Part shown: piece by piece, positions 1-7,993 of the stretch
How the letters are laid out: each line of letters begins with the position of its first letter
Position numbering within the stretch: the first letter of the stretch is position 1
Assembly: GCA_905234285.1 (NCBI GenBank)
Contig: CAJOHK010000019.1
Span: 1-34,237, forward strand
DNA from: an uncultured Bacteroidales bacterium
GTDB lineage: Bacteria; Bacteroidota; Bacteroidia; Bacteroidales; UBA932
Length of the DNA stretch: 34,237 nucleotides
Direction: 5' to 3'
Program-made: the position numbers and the translations under genes
Notes under the pieces: model-generated
The model's database searches: none
Seen by the model: the letters and a program-made list of their open reading frames with translations, nothing else
What the model was told of the DNA's origin: nothing

Positions 1-479
1 GTACTGGTCCACTATCGGTCTTCCGGGAGTGTTTAGCCTTGCGGGATGGTCCCCGCAGATTCGGACAGGATTCCACGTGCCCCGCCCTACTCAGGTGCCA
101 CCTTCGACTCATTGCAGTTACCCGTACGGGACTGTCACCCTCTACGGTCGCTCTTTCCAAAGCGTTCTGGTTCCTCAATAAGTCTTTGTCGGTGGTCCTA
201 CAACCCCGGCATGTCCGTAAACACACCGGTTTAGGCTCCGCCCCTTTCGCTCGCCACTACTCAGGGTATCGACTTTTCTTTCTTTTCCTCCGGGTACTAA
301 GATGTTTCAGTTCCCCGGGTTCGCCCTCCCTCACGGGAGTACTGGATCTTCAATCCAGTGGGTTGCCCCATTCAGACATGCTCCTGTTTGCAGATCCCCG
401 AGCCTTTTCGCAGCTTACCACGTCTTTCTTCGCCTCCGGATAGCCTAGGCATCCTCCGTTCGCTCTTATCTCCTTTCTC
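1..479 (-). rRNA. 23S ribosomal RNA, 5' part only (cut by window start)
   Basis: The minus strand carries the conserved 5' domain of bacterial 23S rRNA. The block GGATGCCTAGGC followed by GAGGCGAAGAAAGACGTG and AAGCTGCGAAAAG is the signature found about 25 nt into the molecule. Counting back from GGATGCC by analogy with E. coli 23S puts the mature 5' end near 479, accurate to a few bases. Only about the first 480 of roughly 2,900 nt lie in the window. No 16S gene or ITS tRNA lies upstream: pepT begins at 988, and a promoter lies between. The identity is certain; the exact 5' end is an estimate. Confidence 0.95.
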
Positions 480-869
480 TGATTTTGTACCCACTTTTTG
501 GCGCCTTCCGCGTTGGACTTGCCCTCCGGTGCTCACAACACATAGGTTGCTCCGCTCCTCAGGCTGCGTCCGCCTTGAATGCACGCAAAAATTCGGCACA
601 AACTTGTGAATCATAAGTTCTCACTTATTTGCTCTTGCCTATTGAAATTGTAGTCCACATTCTTACACGAAAAAATCCGTATAAATTACAGACTAAATTC
701 TATCTTTTGCTTTACCTCTAATCTATTCTCTCAATCTTGTCAATGAACTTAATCTTTGAACACATTTTCCCAATCTCTGCGTCAGGCACATTCCTTGACC
801 TTGAAAAAATGTATTTCAAAGAATTTTTTCTTGGCCTTTGGCCGTAAAAAATCCCGTTCGTTTCAAACG
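480..869 (-). other. 23S rRNA leader/precursor region
   Basis: This is the stretch between the predicted transcription start (about 869) and the 23S 5' end. The part next to 23S (about 490-600) is GC-rich, like rRNA spacer. The distal part (600-869) is AT-rich. I see no tRNA cloverleaf and no credible reading frame. A boxA-like site is annotated separately. It may contain the 5' half of the 23S processing stem, but the 3' partner is outside the window. Confidence 0.6.
816..823 (-). promoter_or_regulatory. boxA-like rRNA antitermination site
   Basis: The minus strand reads TTCTTTGA about 50 nt downstream of the predicted 23S transcription start. This resembles the NusB/NusE-binding boxA found in rRNA leaders and spacers, where Bacteroidetes commonly show a TTCTTTGA core. 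Its position between promoter and 23S fits an antiterminated rRNA transcript. The assignment rests on a short motif. Confidence 0.5.
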
Positions 870-872
870 GGA
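846..872 (-). other. Promoter-proximal stem-loop with T6 tract
   Basis: A 7-bp perfect stem (852-858 with 866-872, 7-nt loop) is followed on the minus strand by six T (846-851), so it looks like an intrinsic terminator. Its 5' arm lies at about +1 of the predicted 23S transcript, so a transcript starting at 869 would lack part of that arm. It may instead stop read-through arriving from the pepT side, or be a conserved initial transcribed sequence. Confidence 0.4.
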
Positions 873-875
873 CTG

Positions 876-906
876 CAAAGGTAGACATTATTTTTGTTCT
901 GGCAAA
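876..906 (-). promoter_or_regulatory. Bacteroidetes-type promoter for the 23S rRNA unit
   Basis: On the minus strand, TTTG (903-906) is separated by exactly 19 nt from TACCTTTG (876-883). This is a full match to the Bacteroidetes primary sigma promoter (-33 TTTG, -7 TAnnTTTG). The predicted start is near 869. It fires toward the 23S gene, so the 23S can be transcribed without a 16S upstream. Confidence 0.85.
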
Positions 907-955
907 TTTTTTTAGGCTTTTTTTCAAAAATTTTTCATTTTCCGCAAATAGGTTG

Positions 956-963
956 TAAATTCG
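956..963 (+). promoter_or_regulatory. Possible -7 box of the pepT promoter
   Basis: TAAATTCG is a partial match to TAnnTTTG, 24 nt before the pepT ATG. No good TTTG is seen at -33, only a T-rich stretch. This promoter would be divergent from the 23S promoter about 50 bp away. Confidence 0.4.
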
Positions 964-987
964 CATCTATCGCGTACATTATATATT

Positions 988-2211
988 ATGGAAAAACTGT
1001 TGAATCGATTCCTGCGCTATGTGAGCGTAGACACCCAGAGTAACGAAGAATCCGAGACCCAGCCGTCGGCCGCCAAGGAGTGGGACCTGCTGCGCATGCT
1101 GGAGGCCGAGCTAAAGGCCATGGGCGTCCAGGTAACCCTGGATGAATACGGCTATGTAATGGCCGCCATCCCGTCCAACCTTGACAAGGAGGTGCCCGCC
1201 GTGGGTTTTATCGCCCATGTAGATACGGCCCCCGACGCCAGCGGCGCCAACATTAAGCCGCAAATCATTGAGAACTACGGCGGCGGCGCCATCGACCTAA
1301 ATGGCGTACCCGGCCTGCAGCTCAAGCCGGAGGAGTTCCCCGAGATACTCCACTACGTGGGCCAGACGCTCATCACCACCGACGGCACCACCCTCCTGGG
1401 CGCCGACGACAAAGCCGGCGTGGCCGAGATTATGCACGCCGTACAGTATATCGTAGAGCATCCCGAGTTCAAGCACGGGAAGGTTTGCATCGGCTTTACC
1501 CCCGACGAGGAAATCGGCCGCGGCGTGGTCAAGTTCGACGTTCCCCGCTTCGGGGCCGACTTTGCCTACACCATGGACGGCGGCGAGGTGGGTGAGCTGG
1601 AGTTCGAGAACTTCAATGCCGCATCGGCCAAAATCCATATCCAGGGCCGCAACGTGCACCCCGGCTATGCCAAGGAGAAGATGCGCAACGCCATCCTCAT
1701 CGGCCAGGAGCTGAACAGCCTGCTGCCGGTAGACCAGCGTCCGGAATACACCGCCGGCTACGAGGGCTTCTTCCACATCATCTCCTTCAAGGGCGCCGTA
1801 GAGGAGGCCGACTTTGCCTATATCATCCGGGACCACTCCCGCGCCAAGTTCGAGGCCAAGAAGGTACTCATGCAGCAGGTAGTGGACTTCATCAATGTTA
1901 AGTATGGCACCGGAACAGCCACGCTGGTTCTCAAAGACCAATATTATAATATGCGCGAGCAGGTGGAGCCACACTACCATATTATAGATAAGGCCGTCAA
2001 GGCCATGGAGATGGCCGGGGTAAAGGCAAAGATCCAGCCCATCCGCGGCGGCACCGACGGCGCCAACCTCTCGTTCAAAGGCCTGCCCTGCCCCAACATC
2101 TTTGCCGGCGGCCTCAACTTCCACGGCAAAATGGAATTCGTCCCCCTGGAAAGCATGGAAAAAGCCGCCCAGGTGGTGCTCAACATCATCGGCCTGTTTG
2201 CCGCCGAATAG
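988..2211 (+). CDS. pepT: Peptidase T (tripeptide aminopeptidase)
   Basis: A 407-residue cytoplasmic zinc aminopeptidase of family M20B that removes the N-terminal residue from tripeptides. The metal and catalytic residues are visible and sit close to E. coli PepT numbering: H77 and D79 in AHVDT, D140 in LLGADDKAG, E174/E175 in PDEEIG, D197 in YTMDGG, and H379 in LNFHGK. The length is normal for the family, there is no signal peptide, and the ATG at 988 gives the expected N-terminus. It converges on the OPT transporter gene, with a strong hairpin between them. The neighbouring transporter operon suggests PepT acts on imported peptides; that link is inference. Confidence 0.96.
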   Translation: MEKLLNRFLRYVSVDTQSNEESETQPSAAKEWDLLRMLEAELKAMGVQVTLDEYGYVMAAIPSNLDKEVPAVGFIAHVDTAPDASGANIKPQIIENYGGGAIDLNGVPGLQLKPEEFPEILHYVGQTLITTDGTTLLGADDKAGVAEIMHAVQYIVEHPEFKHGKVCIGFTPDEEIGRGVVKFDVPRFGADFAYTMDGGEVGELEFENFNAASAKIHIQGRNVHPGYAKEKMRNAILIGQELNSLLPVDQRPEYTAGYEGFFHIISFKGAVEEADFAYIIRDHSRAKFEAKKVLMQQVVDFINVKYGTGTATLVLKDQYYNMREQVEPHYHIIDKAVKAMEMAGVKAKIQPIRGGTDGANLSFKGLPCPNIFAGGLNFHGKMEFVPLESMEKAAQVVLNIIGLFAAE

Positions 2212-2250
2212 CTCGATCATTTAACCAACTGATTCACAACACTTTACAAC

Positions 2251-2315
2251 AATTCAGTCCGGCTATTTGCCGGACTGAATTTCTATAACACGCTGATACA
2301 AAGATACTTAAGTGA
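2251..2315 (+). repeat. Dispersed palindromic repeat, copy A (also probable terminator)
   Basis: A perfect 13-bp stem, AATTCAGTCCGGC (2251-2263) with its complement (2269-2281) and a 5-nt loop, lies between the convergent pepT and OPT genes. It probably acts as a bidirectional terminator. Related copies occur at 17041 and 19435. The similarity extends beyond the hairpin for about 30 nt (a TATAACA block, then a block near ACTTAAGTGATCG), so this is a repeat family and not an isolated terminator. Confidence 0.75.
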
Positions 2316-2324
2316 TCGCTGGGG

Positions 2325-4304
2325 CTATTGCTTTTTGAGGGAAGCCCAAATCATATAGCCGATAATTCCCAGGAACGGGACAATGGCCACGGCCTCGCCG
2401 TAGGAGGCGGCCCAGTGGGTCAGGAACAGGTCCACATTGGCAAAGCGCAGGATGGCGCTCACTACGCCCATGAGGGCGCCGCCGGCAATGAAGCCCGAAG
2501 CAATGAGGGTGCCTTTTTCCAGGCGGGCGCTGTTCACGGCGGCATCGGCCGAGCGGGTGCTCACGAACCAGGAGATGGCGCCGCCCACCAGCAGGGGCAG
2601 GTTAAGGTCGATGGGGATGAACATACCCAGGGCAAACGGCAGGGCGGGAACTTTGCAGAAGTTCAGAACCAGCGCGATCAAAGCGCCGATGCCATAGAGC
2701 AACCAAGGTGCACCGCCGCCGCTGAACATGGGCTGAATCACCGCCGCCATGGCATTGGCCTGGGGCGCCACCAGGGCATTCTCGCCGGTAAAGCCGTAGG
2801 TCTTGTTAAGGATGAGCATGACGCCGCAAACCGTAACGGCCGATACCGCCACACCCAGGAACTTCCATCCTTCCTGCACCTTGGGCGTGGAGCCAATCCA
2901 GTAACCAATCTTGAGGTCGGTGATGAAGGAGCCCGCCACGCTCAAAGCCGTGCAAACCACGCCGCCTATCACCAGCGCCGCGGCCATGCCTGTGTTGCCC
3001 TTCAGCCCCACAGCCACCAGGATGAGGGAGGCAATGATGAGAGTCATCAGGGTCATGCCACTCACGGGGTTGGAGCCCACAATAGCAATGGCATTGGCCG
3101 CCACCGTAGTGAACAGGAAGGCCACCACGGCCACAATCACCAGGCCCACCAGTGCCTGCCACACATTGTTCACCACGCCGCCAAAGGCAAAGAAGGCAAA
3201 GATACCCAGCAGGGCGATGATTACCCCAAAGACAATGGTCTTCATGGGAATGTCTTCCTCGGTACGAACAGCTTTCTCGGCCTGGGCGCCAGGCTTGCGC
3301 TTAAACTCGGAAACGGCCAGGCCGGCGGCGCTCTTAATGACACCGAAGCTCTTCACAATGCCGATGATACCCGCCGTGGCAATGCCGCCGATGCCGATAT
3401 GCCGTGCATAGGTCTTGAAAATTTCCTCGGGAGCCATCTGCCCCACGGCAGTGGTGATACCGGTCCCCATGAGGTCCAGCACATCGGCACCCCAGATCAG
3501 GTTCATGAGCGGGATAATCACCAGCCACACCAGCAGCGAGCCGCAGCAAATAATGAAGGAATACTTGAGGCCGATGATATAGCCCAGACCCAGCACCGCA
3601 GCGCCGGTATTCATCTTGAGGACAATCTTGGCTTTATCGGCCACGGCTGCGCCCCAGCCCATGACGGTGGTAGAGACGGTCTCGGCCCAGGCGCCGAAGG
3701 TGGCCACCACAAAGTCGTACAGACCGCCCACCAGGCCGGCCACAACCAGGGTTTTGGCGCTGGAGCCGCCGCCCTCGCCGCTGATGAGCACCTGCGTAGT
3801 AGCCGTCGCTTCCGGGAAAGGATACTTTCCGTGCATCTCCTTCACAAAGTATTTGCGGAAAGGAATGAGGAAGAGGATGCCGAGCACACCGCCCAGGAGC
3901 GAACTCAGGGCCATCTGCCAGAATTCCACCTCAACGCCCAGGATATAGATAGCAGGCAGGGTGAAGATGGCACCCGCCACCACGGCGCCGGAACAGCCGC
4001 CGATACTTTGAATGATCACGTTCTGGCTAAGCCCCTGCTTGAGGCCCAGGGCGCCGGTAAGGCCCACCGCAATGATGGCGATGGGGATGGCCGCCTCGAA
4101 CACCTGTCCCACCTTGAGGCCCAGATAGGCAGCCGCGGCGCTGAACAGAATCACCATAAGAATGCCCAGTCCCACGGAATAAGGGGTGGCTTCGGCATAT
4201 TTCCCTGAGGGGTCCAAAATGGGCTGGTACTGCTCGCCGGGTTTGAGTTCACGCTGGGCATTTTCGGGCAATTGCACCGAGTTGCCTTTTTCGTTTTTAT
4301 CCAT
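2325..4304 (-). CDS. OPT-family oligopeptide transporter
   Basis: A 659-residue polytopic inner-membrane protein of the oligopeptide transporter (OPT) family, which imports small peptides or metal-chelate compounds. Many hydrophobic helices are evident. Recognisable family segments include GGCSGAVVAGAIFTLPAIYI, the loop KYPFPEATA, and GSNPVSGMT. The length is typical for bacterial members. It is the last gene of a minus operon, starting 1 nt after the DUF4249 gene. Placement behind a TonB receptor suggests the inner-membrane step of a two-membrane import path. Peptide as substrate is supported by the facing pepT gene but is not shown by the sequence. Confidence 0.92.
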   Translation of the reverse strand: MDKNEKGNSVQLPENAQRELKPGEQYQPILDPSGKYAEATPYSVGLGILMVILFSAAAAYLGLKVGQVFEAAIPIAIIAVGLTGALGLKQGLSQNVIIQSIGGCSGAVVAGAIFTLPAIYILGVEVEFWQMALSSLLGGVLGILFLIPFRKYFVKEMHGKYPFPEATATTQVLISGEGGGSSAKTLVVAGLVGGLYDFVVATFGAWAETVSTTVMGWGAAVADKAKIVLKMNTGAAVLGLGYIIGLKYSFIICCGSLLVWLVIIPLMNLIWGADVLDLMGTGITTAVGQMAPEEIFKTYARHIGIGGIATAGIIGIVKSFGVIKSAAGLAVSEFKRKPGAQAEKAVRTEEDIPMKTIVFGVIIALLGIFAFFAFGGVVNNVWQALVGLVIVAVVAFLFTTVAANAIAIVGSNPVSGMTLMTLIIASLILVAVGLKGNTGMAAALVIGGVVCTALSVAGSFITDLKIGYWIGSTPKVQEGWKFLGVAVSAVTVCGVMLILNKTYGFTGENALVAPQANAMAAVIQPMFSGGGAPWLLYGIGALIALVLNFCKVPALPFALGMFIPIDLNLPLLVGGAISWFVSTRSADAAVNSARLEKGTLIASGFIAGGALMGVVSAILRFANVDLFLTHWAASYGEAVAIVPFLGIIGYMIWASLKKQ

Positions 4305-4305
4305 A

Positions 4306-5172
4306 TTATTGAGGGTTGTCGGTTTTATCGGGGAAATCCAGCTTCAGTTTTACCTCGCCGGCCACGCCATAGCCGTTCCAATAGCCCAGGGCGCCGTCGA
4401 CATTGGACTTCATGTCGTTTTGATAATAAGTATTGGCCACATTGGAAGCAATCATCACTTCGTAGTTGGTCCAGTACTCGTAGGCCTGCTCATCCATGGT
4501 GTACAGCTTAATCCACAACTCCTCTCCTACCTTCAGGTTGGGTTTGTCTATAAAATCCAGCAGACGCTGCGTACTGTAGATAAAGATTTCCGAGTAGCCT
4601 TTAAGCGTTTCATCTGACAGGGACGACAGGGCCGAAGGATGGTAGTGCGAGTCCTTGCCGGTGGTCTTGGTGAAAACCTTGTAATAATTGCCTTTCTCGG
4701 GCGGGTCGGTAAAGCCGCACATAACCGAGCACAGGCTGTCTTTGCTCACGGTTTTTACATAGACCTTGTCCAGGGGTACCGGCTTTGGAATGGTGGTTTT
4801 GGCCGTAGCTACATAATCCTTATACTCCACCCTCACACTATAGGTCTTTCCCACTTCGCCGGTGATGCGGGTGGTGGTAAACACATAGGGCGGGAAATAG
4901 TTGCTGTCGGCCATGCCGGTAAGCACCACTTCTTTCTCCCCGTTGCTCACGGTCACCTTGGCCCATTTGGCCAACTGGTTCACCAGGTCCTTGGGGCTAA
5001 TTTCCTTGTTGTTCTCTACCGTGATGGACTCGGACAGCAGGATGATGGGGTGCCCGCCGTTTTCTATCCAGCCTTCCATCACCAGCTGAGGCTCGGAGGG
5101 GTCGCCCTGCTTGCTGCAGGCAGCGAGCAGAACCACCACGAGGGGCAGGAATATCGACAATCTTCTTCTCAT
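4306..5172 (-). CDS. DUF4249 family lipoprotein
   Basis: A 288-residue predicted lipoprotein with lipobox LLAAC followed by SKQGDPSEP. The mature part is beta-rich, with the DUF4249 pattern: an early LVMEGWIENGG strand, then a V-V-Y-rich Ig-like section ending in TTIPKPVPLDKV. In Bacteroidetes DUF4249 genes are usually next to a TonB-dependent receptor, as here (3 nt downstream of it), and are thought to be a surface partner of the receptor, comparable to SusD. No enzyme motif is seen. The family call is good; the role is inferred from context. Confidence 0.85.
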   Translation of the reverse strand: MRRRLSIFLPLVVVLLAACSKQGDPSEPQLVMEGWIENGGHPIILLSESITVENNKEISPKDLVNQLAKWAKVTVSNGEKEVVLTGMADSNYFPPYVFTTTRITGEVGKTYSVRVEYKDYVATAKTTIPKPVPLDKVYVKTVSKDSLCSVMCGFTDPPEKGNYYKVFTKTTGKDSHYHPSALSSLSDETLKGYSEIFIYSTQRLLDFIDKPNLKVGEELWIKLYTMDEQAYEYWTNYEVMIASNVANTYYQNDMKSNVDGALGYWNGYGVAGEVKLKLDFPDKTDNPQ

Positions 5173-5175
5173 AGC

Positions 5176-7200
5176 TTAGAACGTATGGAAATAGGCCAGC
5201 GACGGCAGGAAACGAATCTGGATGGCCGACGCCTTGAAGGTATAGGCCGTGAAATCTTTATTCATGTGCAGGCCGTAGCCCACCACATTGTTGCGGCCCA
5301 GGACGTTGTACATGGAGAAGTTGATGCCGCACTTGCCCTTGGGGCCCCTCTTGATGTACCAGTTGGCCGATATATCCATCTTCATATACGGGGGCAGGCG
5401 GCTTCCGTTGTAGGGGCCGTACTCGCAGATGAGCCGGCTTCCCACCACGTAGAAGGACAGCGGACGCGTGTAGGGGGTACCCGAAGCAAGGACGAAGGTG
5501 CCGCCCACATCGAATCGGCCGAAATCGTAGGTGGCCACAACATCCAGCTCGTGCAGGCGCTCGTGGTTGGAGGAATACTCGCCCTGACGCACATCGCCGT
5601 CAAAGGTGCGCAGACTGCGGGAGAAGGCATAGCTGATCCAGCCGGTGAGTTTGCCCTTCTGGCGCTGCAGCATCAGGTTAACGCCATAGGCCTTGCCGTT
5701 ACAACCCTGCGTACTGGTCTTGAGGGAATAATCACCGTTGTAAATGTCCATGATGTTGCCCACATACTCCAGCTGGTTGTGCAGAATCTTGTAATACAGC
5801 TCTACCGATACCGAGAACGACTTTTTGAACAGGTCGGCGTTGTAGGAGAGCGAAAAGTCGTGGGCCCACTGAGGTGCCTGCACGTCGCCGGCCATCACCC
5901 AGAACTCGAAGGGAAGTCCGGTGTTGGTGAGGCCCACCTGGAACAAATTCTGCCGACGGATTCCGTAGCGGAAATCAATCTTTCCGGCGTCCATCAGGTT
6001 GGCAATGAGGTCCACCTCGGGCGAAAGGCCGAACCAGCTCTTTTTCTCGGGGCTCAGGTACCAGTTGGCGCCAAGGCCAGCCTTAATTTGCAGCCAATAA
6101 CCCAGATTACGGCTGTACTGGGCATGGAGCAAGGCTTCAAAAGCATCCTGAACAGGCTCGCTGCCGTTGTTGTTGGAATCATTGAAGTAACCCTCACTGT
6201 AAGGATTCTGGGGCTGCACGTGGTAATACGACAGGTGACTGCTGAATTCCCAGTCGCCCCAAATCAGCTTGTTCTTGTAGCCGTAGTCCCTGATATAGGA
6301 CGGTATCTTACCAAAGATGTTGAAGGCATTCAGATGCAGGTCCAGGCCATAGGTGGTGGCATACGCCGTCTGTTTGAGCGTAGCGCCGTCATAGTAGTGA
6401 TTCCAATGCACGGCCCCCATAATATTGTACCACCGGGATACAATCTCCTCTACAAGTCCTCCCTGGAAATTGGCGTTGTCCAGGCAGCCGAACAAATCGA
6501 CCCAGATGCGGTCCTTGGAATTAGGCTTCCACTGCCAGGTGATATTGGCGTCGGTGAAACCATATTTGATGGGCTTGTCCTCATATTTGAGGAAGTTGCC
6601 GTACAGCAGGTTAATGTAGGTGCGCCGGGCGCTAATGGTGAGTGAGGATTTTTTGCCGATGGGGAAGCCAAGGGTTCCCTGCGCCGAGATGAGGCCTACC
6701 GAAGCCTCGCCGAAGATCCTCCGGGCGAGCGTATCTTTGAGCTGCAGGTCAATGACACCGCCCAGCCGGGACTCCTGTCCGGCCGATGTACTGTACTGCA
6801 TGCCCTTGAAATGCGGCGTGTTAAAGACCGAGAACATGCCCAGCAAGTGGGACGCCCCATACAGGGGAACGCCGCCCTGGGACACCAGGGTATGGGAATG
6901 GTCGCCGCCCTGCATGTACAGGCCGCCTTCCACCTCGGTATTCAGCTGCACGCTGGGCAGCAGGCGGACGAACCGGATGGGATCGGCATTGCCCAGGAAG
7001 GAGGGGATGGCATGGATCTTATCCACGTTAATCTCTCCACTGATGCCGCGGCTGTTTACCACGATGGGTTTTTTGAGCTGCTCGGTAATGACCGACTTCT
7101 CCAGCGACAGCCTGGCCACCGTGTCCGGTTCCTGGGCTCGGGCCACCGCTGCAGTGCAAAACAGCAGCATCAGAAGGCATTTATTCCGTAGAGAAGACAT
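5176..7200 (-). CDS. TonB-dependent outer-membrane receptor
   Basis: A 674-residue outer-membrane protein with a signal peptide ending near ARAQ. A plug domain covers roughly residues 45-170 (VNSRGISGEINVDKIHAIP, GGLYMQGGDHSHTLV, DGQ-like VSQGGVPLYG), followed by a beta-barrel ending in the terminal aromatic YFHTF. It lacks the N-terminal carboxypeptidase-regulatory-like domain common in Bacteroidetes receptors, so it is shorter than SusC (about 1,000 residues). Its start overlaps the end of the upstream lipoprotein gene by 20 nt, indicating translational coupling. Likely ligand: peptides, inferred from the OPT and PepT neighbours. A siderophore or other small ligand is possible. Confidence 0.92.
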   Translation of the reverse strand: MSSLRNKCLLMLLFCTAAVARAQEPDTVARLSLEKSVITEQLKKPIVVNSRGISGEINVDKIHAIPSFLGNADPIRFVRLLPSVQLNTEVEGGLYMQGGDHSHTLVSQGGVPLYGASHLLGMFSVFNTPHFKGMQYSTSAGQESRLGGVIDLQLKDTLARRIFGEASVGLISAQGTLGFPIGKKSSLTISARRTYINLLYGNFLKYEDKPIKYGFTDANITWQWKPNSKDRIWVDLFGCLDNANFQGGLVEEIVSRWYNIMGAVHWNHYYDGATLKQTAYATTYGLDLHLNAFNIFGKIPSYIRDYGYKNKLIWGDWEFSSHLSYYHVQPQNPYSEGYFNDSNNNGSEPVQDAFEALLHAQYSRNLGYWLQIKAGLGANWYLSPEKKSWFGLSPEVDLIANLMDAGKIDFRYGIRRQNLFQVGLTNTGLPFEFWVMAGDVQAPQWAHDFSLSYNADLFKKSFSVSVELYYKILHNQLEYVGNIMDIYNGDYSLKTSTQGCNGKAYGVNLMLQRQKGKLTGWISYAFSRSLRTFDGDVRQGEYSSNHERLHELDVVATYDFGRFDVGGTFVLASGTPYTRPLSFYVVGSRLICEYGPYNGSRLPPYMKMDISANWYIKRGPKGKCGINFSMYNVLGRNNVVGYGLHMNKDFTAYTFKASAIQIRFLPSLAYFHTF

Positions 7201-7798
7201 GTTTAATCAAATAATCCATCAATGGTTCTACCAGGAGAACGGTGGTAACAGAGTAAGAGGTGCCGTCCGGGAAACGGAACACCATAACGGGAATATTGGA
7301 AGCTATTCCGGCCTCGGTATAGGCATAGGATTCCATGCCCAGTTTGGCCACCCATACGTAGTTGTCGTATACGTCAATGTCCCAGAACTGTTCCAGGATG
7401 CGCCAGTTCCAGTCTGGCGGGAATTCTTCGGAGAGTTCCAGCTGCCCTGTCGTGAGATGGCCCGACATGCGGATGCCGCCGTAAAGCTGCGCTTCCATGA
7501 TCCAATAGGACGCGCCCTTGCGCACCCGAATGCTCAGCTGGGTAATGTCCCCTTTACGGAAACGGTATATCACGGATCCGTCCAGGTCCATCGACACTGT
7601 GCTATACTGCCGCACATACGCTTCCCAATCCTCCACACTTTCCACATCCAGGGATTCGAAAAACTTGGCGAAGGAATCGTCCAAATGCTTTTTTACCAAC
7701 TCCTGCTCGGTGAAGGGATGCTCCTTGGGTGACGGTTCTGCCTGATTACAGGCCCAAACCGCCAAGCAGCAGCAACACAGGTAAAATAAGCGTTTCAT
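7181..7798 (-). CDS. Small lipoprotein, first gene of the TonB/OPT operon
   Basis: A 205-residue predicted lipoprotein of unrecognised family. The start at 7798 (MKRLFYL) is preferred over an in-frame start 18 nt upstream. It gives a compact signal peptide with three consecutive Cys in the h-region and a lipobox AVWAC at Cys17. The mature part is mixed alpha/beta with no motif I know. It overlaps the TonB receptor gene by 20 nt and follows a promoter at 7822-7829, so it is cotranscribed. It may be an accessory surface or periplasmic subunit of the uptake system; that is inference from position only. Confidence 0.8.
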   Translation of the reverse strand: MKRLFYLCCCCLAVWACNQAEPSPKEHPFTEQELVKKHLDDSFAKFFESLDVESVEDWEAYVRQYSTVSMDLDGSVIYRFRKGDITQLSIRVRKGASYWIMEAQLYGGIRMSGHLTTGQLELSEEFPPDWNWRILEQFWDIDVYDNYVWVAKLGMESYAYTEAGIASNIPVMVFRFPDGTSYSVTTVLLVEPLMDYLIKHVFSTE

Positions 7799-7821
7799 AA
7801 TAAGGAAGTAATACACCGTGG

Positions 7822-7829
7822 CAAATATA
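7822..7829 (-). promoter_or_regulatory. -7 box for the lipoprotein/TonB/DUF4249/OPT operon
   Basis: The minus strand reads TATATTTG, a perfect TAnnTTTG. It predicts a start near 7815 and a 17-nt leader before the ATG at 7798. No clear TTTG is seen at -33. It is divergent from the tRNA promoter about 50 bp away. Confidence 0.65.
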
Positions 7830-7878
7830 CAGATTTTTAGAACGATTTTGATGATAAATCAACTTTTTTTCTTTTCTC

Positions 7879-7909
7879 CTTGCAGATTCCGAAAAAAGTC
7901 GTACATTTG
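7879..7909 (+). promoter_or_regulatory. Promoter of the tRNA unit
   Basis: CTTG (7879-7882), 19 nt, then TACATTTG (7902-7909) matches the Bacteroidetes promoter except for one base at -33. It is followed by CAGTCCCGTT, the same start-site sequence as the 23S promoter at about 866-875 on the minus strand. The region around the predicted start (7912-7928) can form a short GC hairpin. Confidence 0.8.
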
Positions 7910-7930
7910 CAGTCCCGTTCGCGGGGACAT

Positions 7931-7993
7931 TGAGATATGGTGTAATGGTAGCACTACAGATTCTGGCTCTGTCAGTGAGGGTTCGAGTCTTTT
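7931..7993 (+). pseudogene. tRNA-Gln(CTG)-like gene lacking its 3' acceptor strand
   Basis: The 5' acceptor strand TGAGATA, a D-arm (GTGT/GCAC) and an anticodon stem-loop with loop TTCTGGC (anticodon CTG, Gln) are clear. The T-loop TTCGAGT is present, but its stem would rely on three G-U pairs. The 3' acceptor strand expected to pair with TGAGATA (TATCTCA plus CCA) is missing. The sequence passes directly into the next tRNA at 7994. As written it could not form a normal acceptor stem. It is a deletion-fused pseudo-tRNA or an assembly artefact. Confidence 0.7.

Noticed and set aside
39..614. Open frames on both strands over the 23S region and its flank
   Set aside because: They overlap conserved rRNA sequence and spacer; such frames are spurious translations of rRNA.
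846..872. Attenuator hairpin controlling the 23S transcript
   Set aside because: The predicted transcript starts inside the 5' arm, so the full hairpin would not form in that RNA; kept only as a stem-loop of unknown role.
718..966. An 82-codon minus-strand frame before pepT
   Set aside because: It covers the 23S promoter, boxA-like site and stem-loop, is AT-driven and shows no protein-like features.
2328..4208. A 626-codon plus-strand open frame opposite the OPT gene
   Set aside because: It is His/Gly/Gln-rich antisense of a GC-rich membrane protein gene; the minus strand clearly encodes OPT. The same holds for 4639-6645, 18160-19347, 21165-23111, 26130-27431 and 29734-31056.
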